From Symbiodinium natans (taxonomy: Eukaryota > Sar > Dinophyceae > Suessiales > Symbiodiniaceae): a DNA stretch of 64,000 nucleotides. Each line of letters begins with the position of its first letter. Position 1 is the first letter of the stretch. Of the stretch, positions 1-10,932 are shown piece by piece. The stretch covers positions 978,501 to 1,042,500 of the forward strand of contig CAJNDS010000180.1 of the NCBI GenBank assembly GCA_905221605.1, in the 5' to 3' direction. The notes beneath the pieces are model-generated. The model saw only the letters and a list, made by a program, of their open reading frames with translations. It had not been told where the DNA came from and searched no databases. A program made the position numbers and the translations under genes.

Positions 1-965
1 CATCTCCGCACCTGCCGGAACTTCCACCACCGGGCCAGGCGCATAGGCGACCGCGATTGCTCCTGCGACTGCAACGACGGAGCAGCATGGGGCTCTGCGG
101 AGAAAGCCCTGTGAGCTTGAGCCTTTGCATGCTGCATGCTTCTACAAGCCCCTCTGCTCAATCCTAAAGGGTCTCTGGCAACGGCTGCAGTGAAGTAAGT
201 ACCTGCGGCCACCTGCGCGCCAAGAGCATGGCTGCCCACACTTAGATGTTCTCACACAAGATTTCGATAGATTTCGTCAAGCAGCAGAAACTTCCCATCG
301 GCTAGCGTTCGCCGACACGTTCCTCAAGAAAGTTCCGCCCAGCTTGGTCCAATAGTTTGGGCTGGAAGTGTCCGTGAAATCCTGGCTGCGCACAAGAAGG
401 ACCCTTCCACTTTCTGCTGTCGGACATGGGTGCTAGTCTGATTTGCATCTGAGATTCCACTGATGGATGTGCGAATGTTCCATTGACTGTGATGCCTGCA
501 CAACTTTCGCACATTCGAACGTGTCTATCACTGACAGTTGAGGAAAGTTGAACTCAAGTCAAAACCCAGAATGGCTTACAGGCTTCCACTGTTCTGCGAA
601 CTAGCTTCGCTCCTTAAAACCACAAAGCGACGTTGCGAAATCAAGCATACAAGTTAAGTTAACCGATTGATTGCTCACACATCCTTCTAATTTACGCGCA
701 CATGGCGCCCCAGGCCCATGCGAGTCACGGAAACATCTGCTAAGTCAACGCTCTCCAAGAAGGGCCGCGGCATGGACACATCGACTCGGCGAAACATTGC
801 CTCCAGAACCATCAGAGAAGATTGTGTCATTCCTCGGTGTGCTGGCGTGCCATGCCAAACTGTCGGCTATATTTGCTGGATAAAACAAACTGCACTCCTG
901 AAAAGTTTAATTTGCTTAAAACAGGACATGTTTGAACGCGGCCGACAGAACTGCCCACGCCCAAC
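1..965. other. No supported gene; window edge
   Basis: No ORF here has convincing protein character. On the minus strand a TTGTGCAG acceptor-like site near 504 precedes about 60 open codons (302-514), which could be one more downstream exon of the gene read from the right, but no domain is recognisable. I see no RNA gene or repeat. Confidence 0.4.
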
Positions 966-1159
966 CAATGTGTTTGAGAGGGCGGTGTAGCATGCTGCTT
1001 AGCTGCTGCTCGGACGGGAATATGTAGAAGGCGAATGTGTTCTGCTCCAACGCCTCATCCACCCAACTTGTTGTTCCTGAAAATGCAGTGGTGACGGCGA
1101 GGCCAGACTGCGGCGTCATGGTCACGATGCCGTCCATTGGTGGCGCATCGGCAACAAAC
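966..1159 (-). CDS. Putative exon with REJ-like (polycystin-type) motif
   Basis: Read on the minus strand, an AG|G acceptor at 1160 (after a T-rich tract) opens about 64 codons containing IVTMTPQSGLAVTTAF, then a Trp-x-Asp and an aromatic F-x-F-Y stretch. This resembles the recurring pattern of REJ domains (receptor for egg jelly, also in polycystin-1): V-x-P-x-S-G-x-A-L-x-T-x-F, G-W-x-D, F-x-F. REJ proteins are large cell-surface receptors. A likely donor is G|GTTGGG at 966/965. The exon lies downstream of the Ser/Thr-rich exons on the same strand and may be part of the same gene, but the intervening 2.4 kb gave no linking exons. The hydrophobic stretch just upstream (about 1160-1225) is probably T-rich intron, not a membrane helix. 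Assignment rests on motif resemblance only. Confidence 0.38.
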
Positions 1160-3555
1160 CTCGTAGGGCAAGCACTCATCACGAGAAGAACAAAAACAAC
1201 ACAGCAACAGACAATCACCCAGAGCGGTGGGATGTCCTGCCCCCCCCCCCCCCCACTGAGAGTACGCTTTCGCAGCACCCATGGCACGGAAACATCACAC
1301 GCAGTAGGAACCGCATGGAACCGCCCCCATTGAAGACATGAAGAATCCCTCCGAGAGCCGAGGAGCAGATCAGACTTTGCAACTTTCGCACCCAGGCTCT
1401 CCGCTACATCAATATCTGCAGGCGCTGCCAGCTTGAGAGCTGCCAAAGCATCCTTAAGTCACGCCAAGCGTGATGTTTCAACCTTTCGCCCGTGATTTCA
1501 CCTTTGATTTTCGAGTGCGGCGACCCCGCGCAGAGTCCACCTTTCTTTCAGCTCACTCGCAGCTGAGTTGCTGGGTCGCTCGTCTGTATAAGGGCATATT
1601 CATATCGTTGGCCTTTGCGATCAACGACACGAATGGTCCGCAAAACCACAGCGATGAGCGCCGAGCACCATATCATCAGCATTTAACAGCTAGATTAAGG
1701 GTTTTGTTTCAATCCCTTGTGCTCCCACGCACAGTACTATGAGTACTATGTCAATGTGAGTTCATAAGCATTGCGCAGCTAAGGCACCCTTCACAAGGTC
1801 TTGCCCACGGAAATCGCTTGTGCTCAAAGTCAGCCGGCCACCATCTGGCAGGAGCTCCGTCTCCAAAAAGGCGACGATGCGCGACGGGATTCGAGCTTCC
1901 TCAGAGGTTAAGCCAATCCACGCTTCAAGCTCATCTCAAATGCCAAAGCAGTGTCTTTCGGAGGCAGGCGTTCGGACATGAGAGCTCTTTGGTTAAGGTG
2001 TGGATCGGGGTCTGGGCTTGAGTAACACATGTCAGGGGTCACAGTTTTCACCTAACAGGCTTTGGCTGCGCTCGACATGACAACTCACGCTCACCTAGGG
2101 CACATTTCCGGTGCGCTTCGCGCATCAGATTCTAGATGATGTTAGGATCTGCATGTCATGGTGTCCGAGATGCAGCTCCTGCCTTTGTCTCTGTTGTTTG
2201 TACCTTCCAGGGTAAGATACCAGTGAGCGCCTGGCAAAAATGACCGAAAGCAGCGTTGTCTTGTGATCTGCGAATTCCTTCCAGAGCCTTCTTGGGCGAG
2301 AGAGTGCTTCCATGTTTTGGGCTTGCGCGCGAGGACAATTGGGCAGTCCAAAGGGTCGACGTCTTTGATTTCCCTGAGTGTACAGGGTGCTTCTTGCTGT
2401 TAAAAACCTCGGACCCTTAAGCGGAGTGAGGGCACAGCTTCCATGGCATTGCCAGCTTGAAGGTGCTGACTTCTTTTGCCACTTGCAAGGCTTGTCTCAT
2501 GCTCGGAGAAATTCTTACCTTAAGGTCGCATGTGATCATTGGGACCATTGGGCAATGGCATGTAATGGCGTATTTGTGAGAGATTCCGCGACGAAATCCC
2601 TTGGCCTGAGCCTTAAGCGAACCCGTCACACACAGTTTTCGCCTTGCACTTCAAATCTCCACTGCGGCAGCCCACCAGAGTGGGTCTGACAGCGCCCAGA
2701 GTTTGAGAACTGTTTGAGAACTTATGACTGGAGCTCAATGAGCTCAGCGGCCACCAATGCCAAGGTCCAGCCGCAGGACTCCGGTGGGCTACAGCCTTTG
2801 GCATCTGCACGTGAAGGCAAGCGAGGACTACAAGTACTATTGTGGCAATGCATGTGGTGCTACAACTGCACGCCAAGCGGCCTTCTATGCCGGAAACTGT
2901 CGCTGTGGCCGGGCCCATCAAGTAGCCAGTCTGTGTCGACACCGCCTGGCCGCAAGGCGGATTCTTTCACAGCGTTAGCTAACTACATTCACTACATTCC
3001 ATACAGATTTCGAACCCAGCCTGCTCGAGTGACCATGGGACATTAAAGTCCGTGCGTGGCAAGGACGGCGTGGCCTTGCACTTGTCGCGGCTGTCACAGC
3101 CACGACGTGCCCGAACAGAACAAATGCCAGGAACTAACCAGCTGGTACCAAGGCAGAGTGCAATTGGTGCTAATTCTGGCTTAGATGCTGTCGAGCTTGT
3201 CGTCGTGTATGTCCTTAGCGACACAAAAGAACAGGTTCGGACAGCTACCCGACACAAGTTTGCGAAAGCTGCGGTGTCAGCGGTGTCGCCCGAACCCTTT
3301 GGAGAGCCGTTGCTCAGTCTCCCTCAGCAATGCAGCTTGTGATGCCAAGCTTCGTGGCAGTGCTTGAGGTGCTTGTCACGCTAGTGCTTGTGGTTGATGA
3401 TTGCGTCGCTGTTGTCGATGTGGTGCCTCAGCAAAGCAGCCAAGGAGATGCACGCAATGCCACCCTGCAAGCATGGGCGATAGCGGCGATAGCCCAAAAG
3501 CCTAGAGGGGACCATTGATCCGTTACTTGATTTGGCCTCACTTGCCCCTCTTGAC
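1160..3555. other. Gene-poor stretch, probably intron or spacer
   Basis: There is no long coding ORF. It contains a 14-base C run at 1241-1254 and one small Cys-rich reading frame on the plus strand described separately. If the REJ-like exon at 1 kb belongs to the same transcript as the Ser/Thr exons, this would be intronic. Confidence 0.35.
2757..2978 (+). CDS. Short Cys-rich reading frame, possible exon or fragment
   Basis: Plus-strand frame with a protein-like core: an acidic/aromatic stretch SEDYKYYCGNACG, then about 15 residues and N-C-R-C-G-R. The C-x3-C ... C-x-C spacing could bind zinc. No complete gene surrounds it, and it would be the only plus-strand coding segment in the window. 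It may be a retroposed fragment or chance. I do not recognise a family. Confidence 0.2.
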   Translation: MPRSSRRTPVGYSLWHLHVKASEDYKYYCGNACGATTARQAAFYAGNCRCGRAHQVASLCRHRLAARRILSQR

Positions 3556-3619
3556 CCTCTGGACCGCTGACTGTTCTTAACATCTTGCCACAACTGCAAG
3601 TCCGGATCACGCGCCTCCA
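3556..3619 (-). CDS. Small exon (E9) after the Ser/Thr exons
   Basis: Minus strand: acceptor GACGTCACAG| at 3620 and donor AGAGG|GTCAAG at 3556. Entering in phase 1, it reads a non-repetitive acidic peptide, VEARDPDLQLWQDVKNSQ. Joining E8 (ending GGAGAGC|GTAGCC) to this exon makes a CTG codon and keeps the frame through a 221-nt intron. It would be the first ordinary sequence after more than 5,000 Ser/Thr-rich residues. The following donor leaves phase 2; I could not place the next exon. Confidence 0.35.
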
Positions 3620-3840
3620 CTGTGACGTCAAAGGGGGGGAGGGGGCAGGTGGGGGAGGGGGGTGGGGGGTCGACTTGCCCTTGCAACGACCGAAGTCACG
3701 AAGCCTACAATGTGGAATTGTTCGTCAATACGGGAAGGCGGGAAGGGAGGGGGGCGCGTGGGAGTGAGCAAGTGATGCGGGGCAGGTGGGGCAAACCAAG
3801 TGGGGCAAGTGAGGCAATTGAACGACCGGTTTCCGGCTAC

Positions 3841-6249
3841 GCTCTCCTGCCCTCGTCGAGGCGCTCGTGGAAGTAGCCGTGGTCGAAGTGCTTGTTGTTG
3901 AAGTGCTCGAGCTTGAGCTTGAAGTGCTGCTCGTGGACGTGCTGGATGTGCTGGACACGGACGTGCTGGTCGTCGATGTGCTACTTGAAGATGTGGTAGT
4001 TGAACTGCTGCTGGTGCTCGTGCTGGATGTTGAAGTAGTGGAAGTGGATGTTGTTGATGAGCTGGAGGTTGATGTGCTAGACGAACTGGTGGAGGTGGTC
4101 GACGTTGATGTAGTGCTAGAGGAAGAAGTCGTGGATGAAGTTGACGTGCTCGTTGTGGAAGTCGTGCTGGTGCTGCTGGTTGAGGATGTGCTGGTCGAAG
4201 TCGACGTGGAGGTTGATGTCGTCGAGCTAGATGACGAAGAGGAGCTGGACGAGGAGCTGGATGTTGTGGTCGAGCTTGTCGTCGACGTTGACGAAGTCGA
4301 CGTACTGCTTGTTGACGAAGTGCTCGTCGAAGTTGTGGAGGTTGAAGTGGATGTTGTGGAGGTGGAGGATGTCGAAGAGGTGGAAGTGCTGCTTGATGAT
4401 GAGGTCGTGGTACTGGTCGAAGTGCTTGTGCTTGACGTGGAGCTGGTAGACGATGAGCTGCTTGAGGACGTTGTGCTGGACGAACTGCTGGTGGAAGTGG
4501 TGCTCGTGGTGGTGGAACTGGTTGACGAAGTGGACGTGGAAGAGGTGGAACTGGATGTGCTGGTTGATGATGTGGAGCTAGTGCTTGTCGTCGAGGTCGA
4601 GCTGCTTGAAGTCGATGTTGTGGACGTCGAGGTGGATGAGGTCGAGGTAGAGGAGCTTGTGGTGCTGGAGGTAGACGTGCTAGATGTCGTGGAGCTGCTC
4701 GATGATGTCGTGGTGCTGCTGGTGGAGCTGCTGGAAGTCGATGTAGTACTGCTGCTGGTACTGCTCGTGGAGGTCGATGTAGAAGACGTGCTGCTTGTTG
4801 ATGTTGATGTTGAAGACGTAGTGCTTGATGAAGTCGATGTTGAGGACGTGGTGCTGGACGAGCTACTGGTGGAAGTGGTGCTGGTGGAACTGGTGCTGGT
4901 GGAAGTGGTGCTCGTGGATGTGGAACTGGTTGACGAGGTGGACGTGGAAGAGGTGGAACTTGATGTGCTGGTTGATGATGTGGAGCTGGTGCTTGTCGTC
5001 GAGGTCGAGCTACTTGAAGTAGATGTTGTGGATGTCGAGGTGGATGAGGTCGAGGTAGAGGAGCTTGTGGTGCTGGAGGTAGACGTGCTAGATGTCGTGG
5101 AGCTGCTCGATGATGTCGTGGTGCTGCTGGTTGAGCTGCTGGAAGTCGATGTTGTGGACGTCGAGGTGGATGAGGTCGAGGTAGAGGAGCTTGTGGTGCT
5201 GGAGGTAGACGTGCTAGATGTCGTGGAGCTGCTCGATGATGTCGTGGTGCTGCTGGTGGAGCTGCTGGAAGTCGATGTTGTGGACGTCGAGGTGGATGAG
5301 GTCGAGGTAGAGGAGCTTGTGGTGCTGGAGGTAGACGTGCTAGATGTCGTGGAGCTGCTCGATGATGTCGTGGTGCTGCTGGTGGAGCTGCTGGAAGTCG
5401 ATGTAGTACTGCTGCTGGTACTGCTCGTGGAGGTTGATGTAGAAGACGTGCTGCTTGTTGATGTTGATGTTGAAGACGTAGTGCTTGATGAAGTCGATGT
5501 GGTCGATGATGACGTGGAAGAGGTCGATGTCGATGAAGTGGATGAGGAAGAAGTTGACGTAGAAGTAGTCGATGTGGAAGATGTCGACGAGGAAGAGGTT
5601 GAGGTGGAGGAGGTTGATGTGGTGGACGTCGTGGTGCTGCTAGATGACGACGAGGTGCTACTGCTTGTCGAGCTAGAAGTGGACGTGGTGCTGCTGGAGG
5701 TGCTGCTTGATGACGTAGAGGTCGACGTCGATGTGCTCGATGAGGTGGTGGAGGTACTGCTTGATGACGTCGAAGTGCTGGTGCTGGTAGTGCTTGATGT
5801 GGTACTTGTGGATGAACTGGACGTGGAAGAACTTGAGCTGGATGATGTGGAGGTTGAACTGCTCGACGTGGATGAGCTGGTGCTGGTGGTGGATGAGGTG
5901 GAGGAGGTTGAAGAAGATGTGGTAGACGACGTGCTGCTGGACGTCGAGGACGTAGTGCTGCTGCTTGTTGTCGTAGACGTGCTGGAAGAACTACTTGTTG
6001 AAGTCGAGCTGGATGTCGATGTACTTGATGTGCTAGATGTCGTCGATGTAGACGTGGTCGTGGACGACGTCGTCGTGCTACTGGACGAAGAAGTTGATGA
6101 AGAAGTTGACGTCGTGGTGGTGGATGAAGTCGTGCTGCTTGTGGTCGATGTGCTCGATGACGTGGAGCTCGAAGATGTCGACGTTGACGTTGAAGATGTT
6201 GTGCTGGTCGAGGACGTGGATGAAGATGAAGTGGAACTGCTCGAGGTAC
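3841..6249 (-). CDS. Mucin-like Ser/Thr-rich exon E8
   Basis: On the minus strand one frame is made almost wholly of TCN, ACN and AGY codons, giving Ser/Thr runs typical of heavily O-glycosylated mucin-like stalks. The exon opens at AACGACACAG|GTACCTCGAGC in phase 1, the same acceptor sequence as E2, E3 and E5. Without splicing at 3841 the frame runs on through a Pro/His-rich tail to a stop at 3725, so this could instead be the C-terminal exon. Inside, a 126-bp unit (42 codons) repeats in tandem at about 4600-4725 and 5018-5395, and a larger block (about 4600-4860) recurs at about 5270-5500. The antisense V/L/D/E frame and the minus-strand Pro/Arg/His frame are also open, but neither fits the splice phases. 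Length is 0 mod 3, as its phases require. Confidence 0.6.
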
Positions 6250-7066
6250 CTGTGTCGTTGACGGCATACCTAAAATATCACATGTTGAATCACACTTCAT
6301 GCTGATAAACCTGGGATGGACAGGACTCGTTGAAGACATCTCTCCCCTTGAGCCTTGGGGCTCAGTTTCTGCTTATACTTGAATTTCTGCCAGCCACTTC
6401 CTGATTCCTGAGACTATTCGTAGCAGTGCCACCGCAAAGCCATGTCGCAACCAGTGGGGATGTGATCACCCCCTTATTCGTTGCGATGCCCTGATTGCAG
6501 ACTTGCGCATGAGCAAGTTTCCGTCGTTTACAGGAAGCTGGACATCCATGCAAGGCTTCATGTACTTGATGGGCCTTCGGTCGCGCTCATGTTGGCTTCA
6601 CGAGGGCTCTCGTGCCCTCCATTGGCAGCAGGAGCAGTCATGAAAGCTCCGGATGCCTTAGGAACACCTGTGGGGGGGGACCCTACCCTTGGCTGCTTTG
6701 CGTAGCGAGTGGCCCCAAGTGGCCTTAGAATGAAAGGCTACGCGGCGCGGGGAAGGAAAAGACTCAAACTCGGCCTGCCAGCGCGATTCGTCCTTTAACA
6801 GGTTTCCGAGGTTCTGGCGTTCACTGTAACCTCTTCCACGCAAACAATCGGCACATCTGGCGAGACCGCCTTTTTAACGGAAGTTCGAAAAACTGGTTTC
6901 AAGGCTTACAGTCGGGCTTTTCAAGACAGGAGCTAAACTTAAGATCGCAAACAACCCTCTAACTCATCATTTCGAAGTACGCATGTCAGACCCAGAACCA
7001 CCGACACCCGGTCAGCTTCTGCAATAACAAGAACCAAAGACAGCTCTCCAACATTGGGAGAGATAC
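6250..7066 (-). other. Intron E7-E8
   Basis: An 817-nt intron on the minus strand, from donor GAGCA|GTATCTCTCCC to acceptor ACACAG|GTACC. Long parts match the E4-E5 intron (27617-28553) and the right end matches the E2-E3 intron (about 36400-36639), including the CACCGACACCCGGTCAGCTT segment. This shows segmental duplication of exon plus intron. Confidence 0.55.
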
Positions 7067-9885
7067 TGCTCGTGGATGTTGACGTTGATGACGTGCTGCT
7101 TGAGGATGTGGAGGAACTGCTGCTTGAGGTGGTTGAGGTCGAAGTGGTACTGCTCGTAGAAGAGCTTGAAGATGTGGAAGTTGACGAAGTTGTGCTGGAC
7201 GACGTTGATGTGGAGGATGTCGTGCTCGATGAGCTGCTGGTGCTACTGGTGGACGTCGAGGACGTCGATGTGGAGGACGTAGTGCTGGAGGACGTGGAGC
7301 TGCTACTCGACGAAGATGTGGTCGTGCTTGTCGAGGTCGAGGAGGAGGACGTTGAAGAAGTGCTTGTAGAAGAACTGGACGTGGAGGAAGACGATGTAGT
7401 CGTCGAGGTGGTCGAGCTGGAGGACGTGGTTGTGCTACTGCTTGAGGTGGAAGTTGATGATGTCGTCGTCGAGGTTGTAGAGCTGGAAGAGGTGGTGCTA
7501 GATGTTGTGCTGGTGCTACTCGTCGACGACGAGCTGGTTGAAGAAGTGGTGGAGCTGCTGGTTGAGGTTGTGCTGGAAGAGGTCGTCGTTGTTGAAGATG
7601 AAGTGGAGGAACTGGACGTGGACGAAGTGGAAGTCGTAGAGCTCGTTGTGCTGCTCGAGGATGTGGACGTACTGCTGCTCGTCGTGCTGGAAGTTGATGT
7701 CGTGCTGCTGCTGGTGCTGCTTGTGGACGTGGACGTAGATGATGTTGACGTCGAGGATGTCGAACTCGACGAGGTTGTGCTGGACGATGTGGATGTAGAA
7801 GATGTTGTGCTGGAGGAGCTGGATGTGCTCGTGGATGATGTGGAAGATGTTGAGGTGGAAGAACTGGATGTAGACGAAGTGGAAGTCGAAGAGCTCGTTG
7901 TGCTGCTCGAGGATGTGGACGTGCTGCTGCTTGTCGTGCTGGAAGTTGATGTTGTGCTGCTGCTGGTGCTGCTTGTGGATGTGGACGTAGATGACGTTGA
8001 AGTCGAGGATGTCGAACTCGACGAGGTTGTGCTGGACGATGTGGATGTGGAAGATGTTGTGCTGGAGGAGCTGGATGTGCTGGTGGATGATGTGGAAGAG
8101 CTTGAAGTGGAAGAACTGGATGTAGACGAAGTGGAAGTCGTAGAGCTTGTCGTGCTGCTGGAGGATGTGGAAGTACTGCTGCTCGTCGTGCTGGAAGTTG
8201 ATGTCGTGCTGCTGCTGGTGCTGCTTGTGGACGTGGACGTAGATGATGTTGAAGTCGAGGATGTCGAACTCGACGAGGTTGTGCTGGACGATGTGGATGT
8301 AGAAGATGTTGTGCTGGAGGAGCTGGATGTGCTGGTGGATGATGTGGAAGATGTTGAGGTGGAAGAACTGGATGTAGACGAAGTGGAAGTCGAAGAGCTC
8401 GTTGTGCTGCTCGAGGATGTGGACGTGCTGCTGCTTGTCGTGCTGGAAGTTGATGTTGTGCTGCTGCTGGTGCTGCTTGTGGATGTGGACGTAGATGATG
8501 TTGAGGTCGAGGATGTCGAACTCGACGAGGTTGTGCTGGACGATGTGGATGTAGAAGATGTTGTGCTGGAGGAGCTGGATGTGCTGGTGGATGATGTGGA
8601 AGAGGTTGAGGTGGAAGAACTGGATGTAGACGAAGTGGAAGTCGAAGAGCTCGTTGTGCTGCTCGAGGATGTGGACGTGCTACTGCTTGTCGTGCTGGAA
8701 GTTGATGTTGTGCTGCTGCTGGTGCTGCTTGTGGATGTGGACGTAGATGATGTTGAAGTCGAGGATGTCGAACTCGACGAGGTTGTGCTGGACGATGTGG
8801 ATGTAGAAGATGTTGTGCTGGAGGAGCTGGATGTGCTGGTGGATGATGTGGAAGAGGTTGAGGTGGAAGAACTGGACGTGGACGAAGTGGAAGTCGAAGA
8901 GCTCGTTGTGCTGCTCGAGGATGTGGACGTACTGCTGCTTGTCGTGCTGGAAGTTGATGTTGTGCTGCTGCTGGTGCTGCTGGTGGATGTGGACGTAGAT
9001 GATGTTGAAGTCGAGGATGTCGAACTCGACGAGGTTGTGCTGGACGATGTGGATGTAGAAGATGTTGTGCTGGAGGAGCTGGATGTGCTGGTGGATGATG
9101 TGGAAGATGTTGAGGTGGAAGAACTGGATGTAGACGAAGTGGAAGTCGAAGAGCTCGTTGTGCTGCTCGAGGATGTGGACGTACTGCTGCTTGTCGTGCT
9201 GGAAGTTGATGTCGTGCTGCTGCTGGTGCTGCTTGTGGACGTAGACGTAGATGATGTTGAGGTCGAGGATGTCGAACTCGACGAGGTTGTGCTGGACGAT
9301 GTGGATGTAGAAGATGTTGTGCTGGAGGAACTGGATGTGCTGGTGGATGATGTGGAAGATGTTGAGGTGGAAGAACTGGATGTAGACGAAGTGGAAGTCG
9401 AAGAGCTCGTTGTGCTGCTCGAGGATGTGGACGTGCTGCTGCTCGTCGTGCTGGAAGTTGATGTTGTGCTGCTGCTGGTGCTGCTTGTGGATGTGGACGT
9501 AGATGATGTTGAAGTCGAGGATGTCGAACTCGACGAGGTTGTGCTGGACGATGTGGATGTAGAAGATGTTGTGCTGGAGGAGCTGGATGTGCTGGAGGAT
9601 GATGTGGAAGAGCTTGAAGTGGAAGAACTGGACGTAGACGAAGTGGAAGTCGTTGTGCTGCTGCTTGTCGTGCTGGAAGTTGATGTCGTGCTGCTGCTGG
9701 TGCTGCTGGTGGATGTGGACGTAGATGACGTTGAAGTCGAGGATGTCGAACTCGACGAGGTTGTGCTGGACGATGTGGATGTGGAAGATGTTGTGCTGGA
9801 GGAGCTGGATGTGCTGGTGGATGATGTGGAAGAGCTTGAAGTGGAAGAACTGGACGTAGACGAAGTGGAAGTCGTAGAGCTTGTC
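7067..9885 (-). CDS. Mucin-like Ser/Thr-rich exon E7
   Basis: The minus-strand Ser/Thr frame is open across 2,819 nt (about 940 codons). Acceptor CAAAG|GACAAGC starts it in phase 2; an in-frame TGA lies just upstream, so the exon cannot extend further left in the protein. Donor CGAGCA|GTATCT ends it in phase 1, identical to E2 and E4. From about 7600 to 9885 it is nine tandem copies of a 252-bp unit (84 codons, twice the 42-codon module), differing by scattered substitutions. The product is probably an extracellular or wall-associated O-glycosylated stalk; no globular domain is visible. Phase 2 entry does not match the most obvious E6 donor (phase 1), so either E6 uses the GC donor at GGTTT|GCGTGC, or an unseen exon lies between, or E7-E8 belong to a second gene. 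Confidence 0.6.
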
Positions 9886-10878
9886 CTTTGTCATTGTTGC
9901 GGCGCAACCAAGAATTTACATCTTCCAAGTTTCTGCTGTTCAACGTTGACAAAAGCTTCCGGCCAACTGCTACTACTGAGCGCGGTGCCAAAATACGAAA
10001 AAACAAAAACACTGCTTGTGAGAGAGGTGTGGAAACAAACCAACAAACGACGATTGGCTCACACAGTGGGGGGCAGATGAGCACGCGGGGGCATGCCTCA
10101 CACATCACAACGGCTGCGCATTTCAGTCTACAGACAATGATCGTTCATGGTCTGTTATTTCAAGTCCCAAGCCTTTCTTATGTGTTGCTAGCTGCTAGCT
10201 TAAGGAAAAAGAGGACTCGCAAAAACTTAAACATGATGGACAAGGCTTAATGAGACAACGTCAGTCAACATGACGCCAATAGCAGATCCACTTAGCCTTC
10301 TCTTCTGAGCTCCGTTTGGCAAAGAAGCAAATACTCCGACAGACAACGCTCGGCTCCCTGATGGATGAATGGTCTGGTGATGTTTGGTCCTGACATCGCA
10401 GATCGCAACGGTTGTGACTTGTATCCGCCGTCAGGTATGCACGACATTCCAACGGCACGGTCTCTGCTAGAACAGGACAACCAAGTTAACTTCTGCGGCA
10501 ATATTTGCCTTCTTTCCTATGTATGTTTTTTGCTTTTGCGCGACTGGGAAGACTTACAAACCCCAAGAACAAGCCACCGATACCCTTGTGAAGTTGCGAA
10601 CCCAGGTTTGAGTTTGGACTCTCTACAGGCTCCACTTCCTGCCATTTTTAAGCTTGGACTCCGGAAATACATTCTTAAAACAAGTCTCAGCAGGAGGCTA
10701 AGCCGTGCATGTGCAGTGCAAGTCCGGGTGTGAACTCGGACTTGCAACTACGCGCCAACTTCTTATCTTGATTGTGAGTCCGACTCTTCTTGATCAGCAT
10801 ATCCCTGATCGGCCGCACATGTGGAAACAGGTATGTTGATGCACCCACGCCGATCGGCATCACAAGTGCATGTTCGGT
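9886..10878 (-). other. Intron E6-E7, downstream part
   Basis: Non-repetitive sequence with no protein-like frame. It is the 3' part of the intron that the retrotransposon interrupts. Short ORFs here look like chance. Confidence 0.45.
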
Positions 10879-10894
10879 GGCCTGGTGCATTAAC
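10879..10894. repeat. Target-site duplication, 3' copy
   Basis: GGCCTGGTGCATTAAC occurs here and again at 23839-23854, exactly bracketing the LINE, its monomer array and its simple-repeat tail. Length (16 bp) and position fit target-primed reverse transcription. Confidence 0.7.
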
Positions 10895-10932
10895 GAGTGA
10901 GTGAGTGAGTGAGTGAGTGAGTGAGTGAGTGA
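10895..10932 (-). repeat. (TCAC)n 3' tail of the LINE
   Basis: About nine and a half copies of a 4-bp unit (GTGA on plus). On the minus strand it is the last sequence before the target-site duplication, the place where some LINEs carry a short tandem repeat instead of poly(A). Confidence 0.65.

Noticed and set aside
1160-1230. Hydrophobic stretch WVIVCCCVVFVLLVMSA as a membrane helix
   Set aside because: The nucleotide sequence is a T-rich tract ending CCTACGAG|G, better explained as the 3' end of an intron before the REJ-like exon.
3867-6305. Plus-strand ORF of about 812 codons made of Val, Leu, Asp and Glu (and similar ORFs at 7054-10080, 24229-25830, 26239-27690, 28541-33040, 33381-34898)
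   Set aside because: It is the antisense shadow of the Ser/Thr exons. It runs past the exon ends into intron, has no splice logic, and no known protein has this composition.
3628-6339. Minus-strand Pro/Arg/His/Ala ORF of about 900 codons (and 6986-10108, 26186-27817, 33328-34992)
   Set aside because: It overlaps the Ser/Thr frame one base out. Exon entry and exit phases fit the Ser/Thr frame, not this one.
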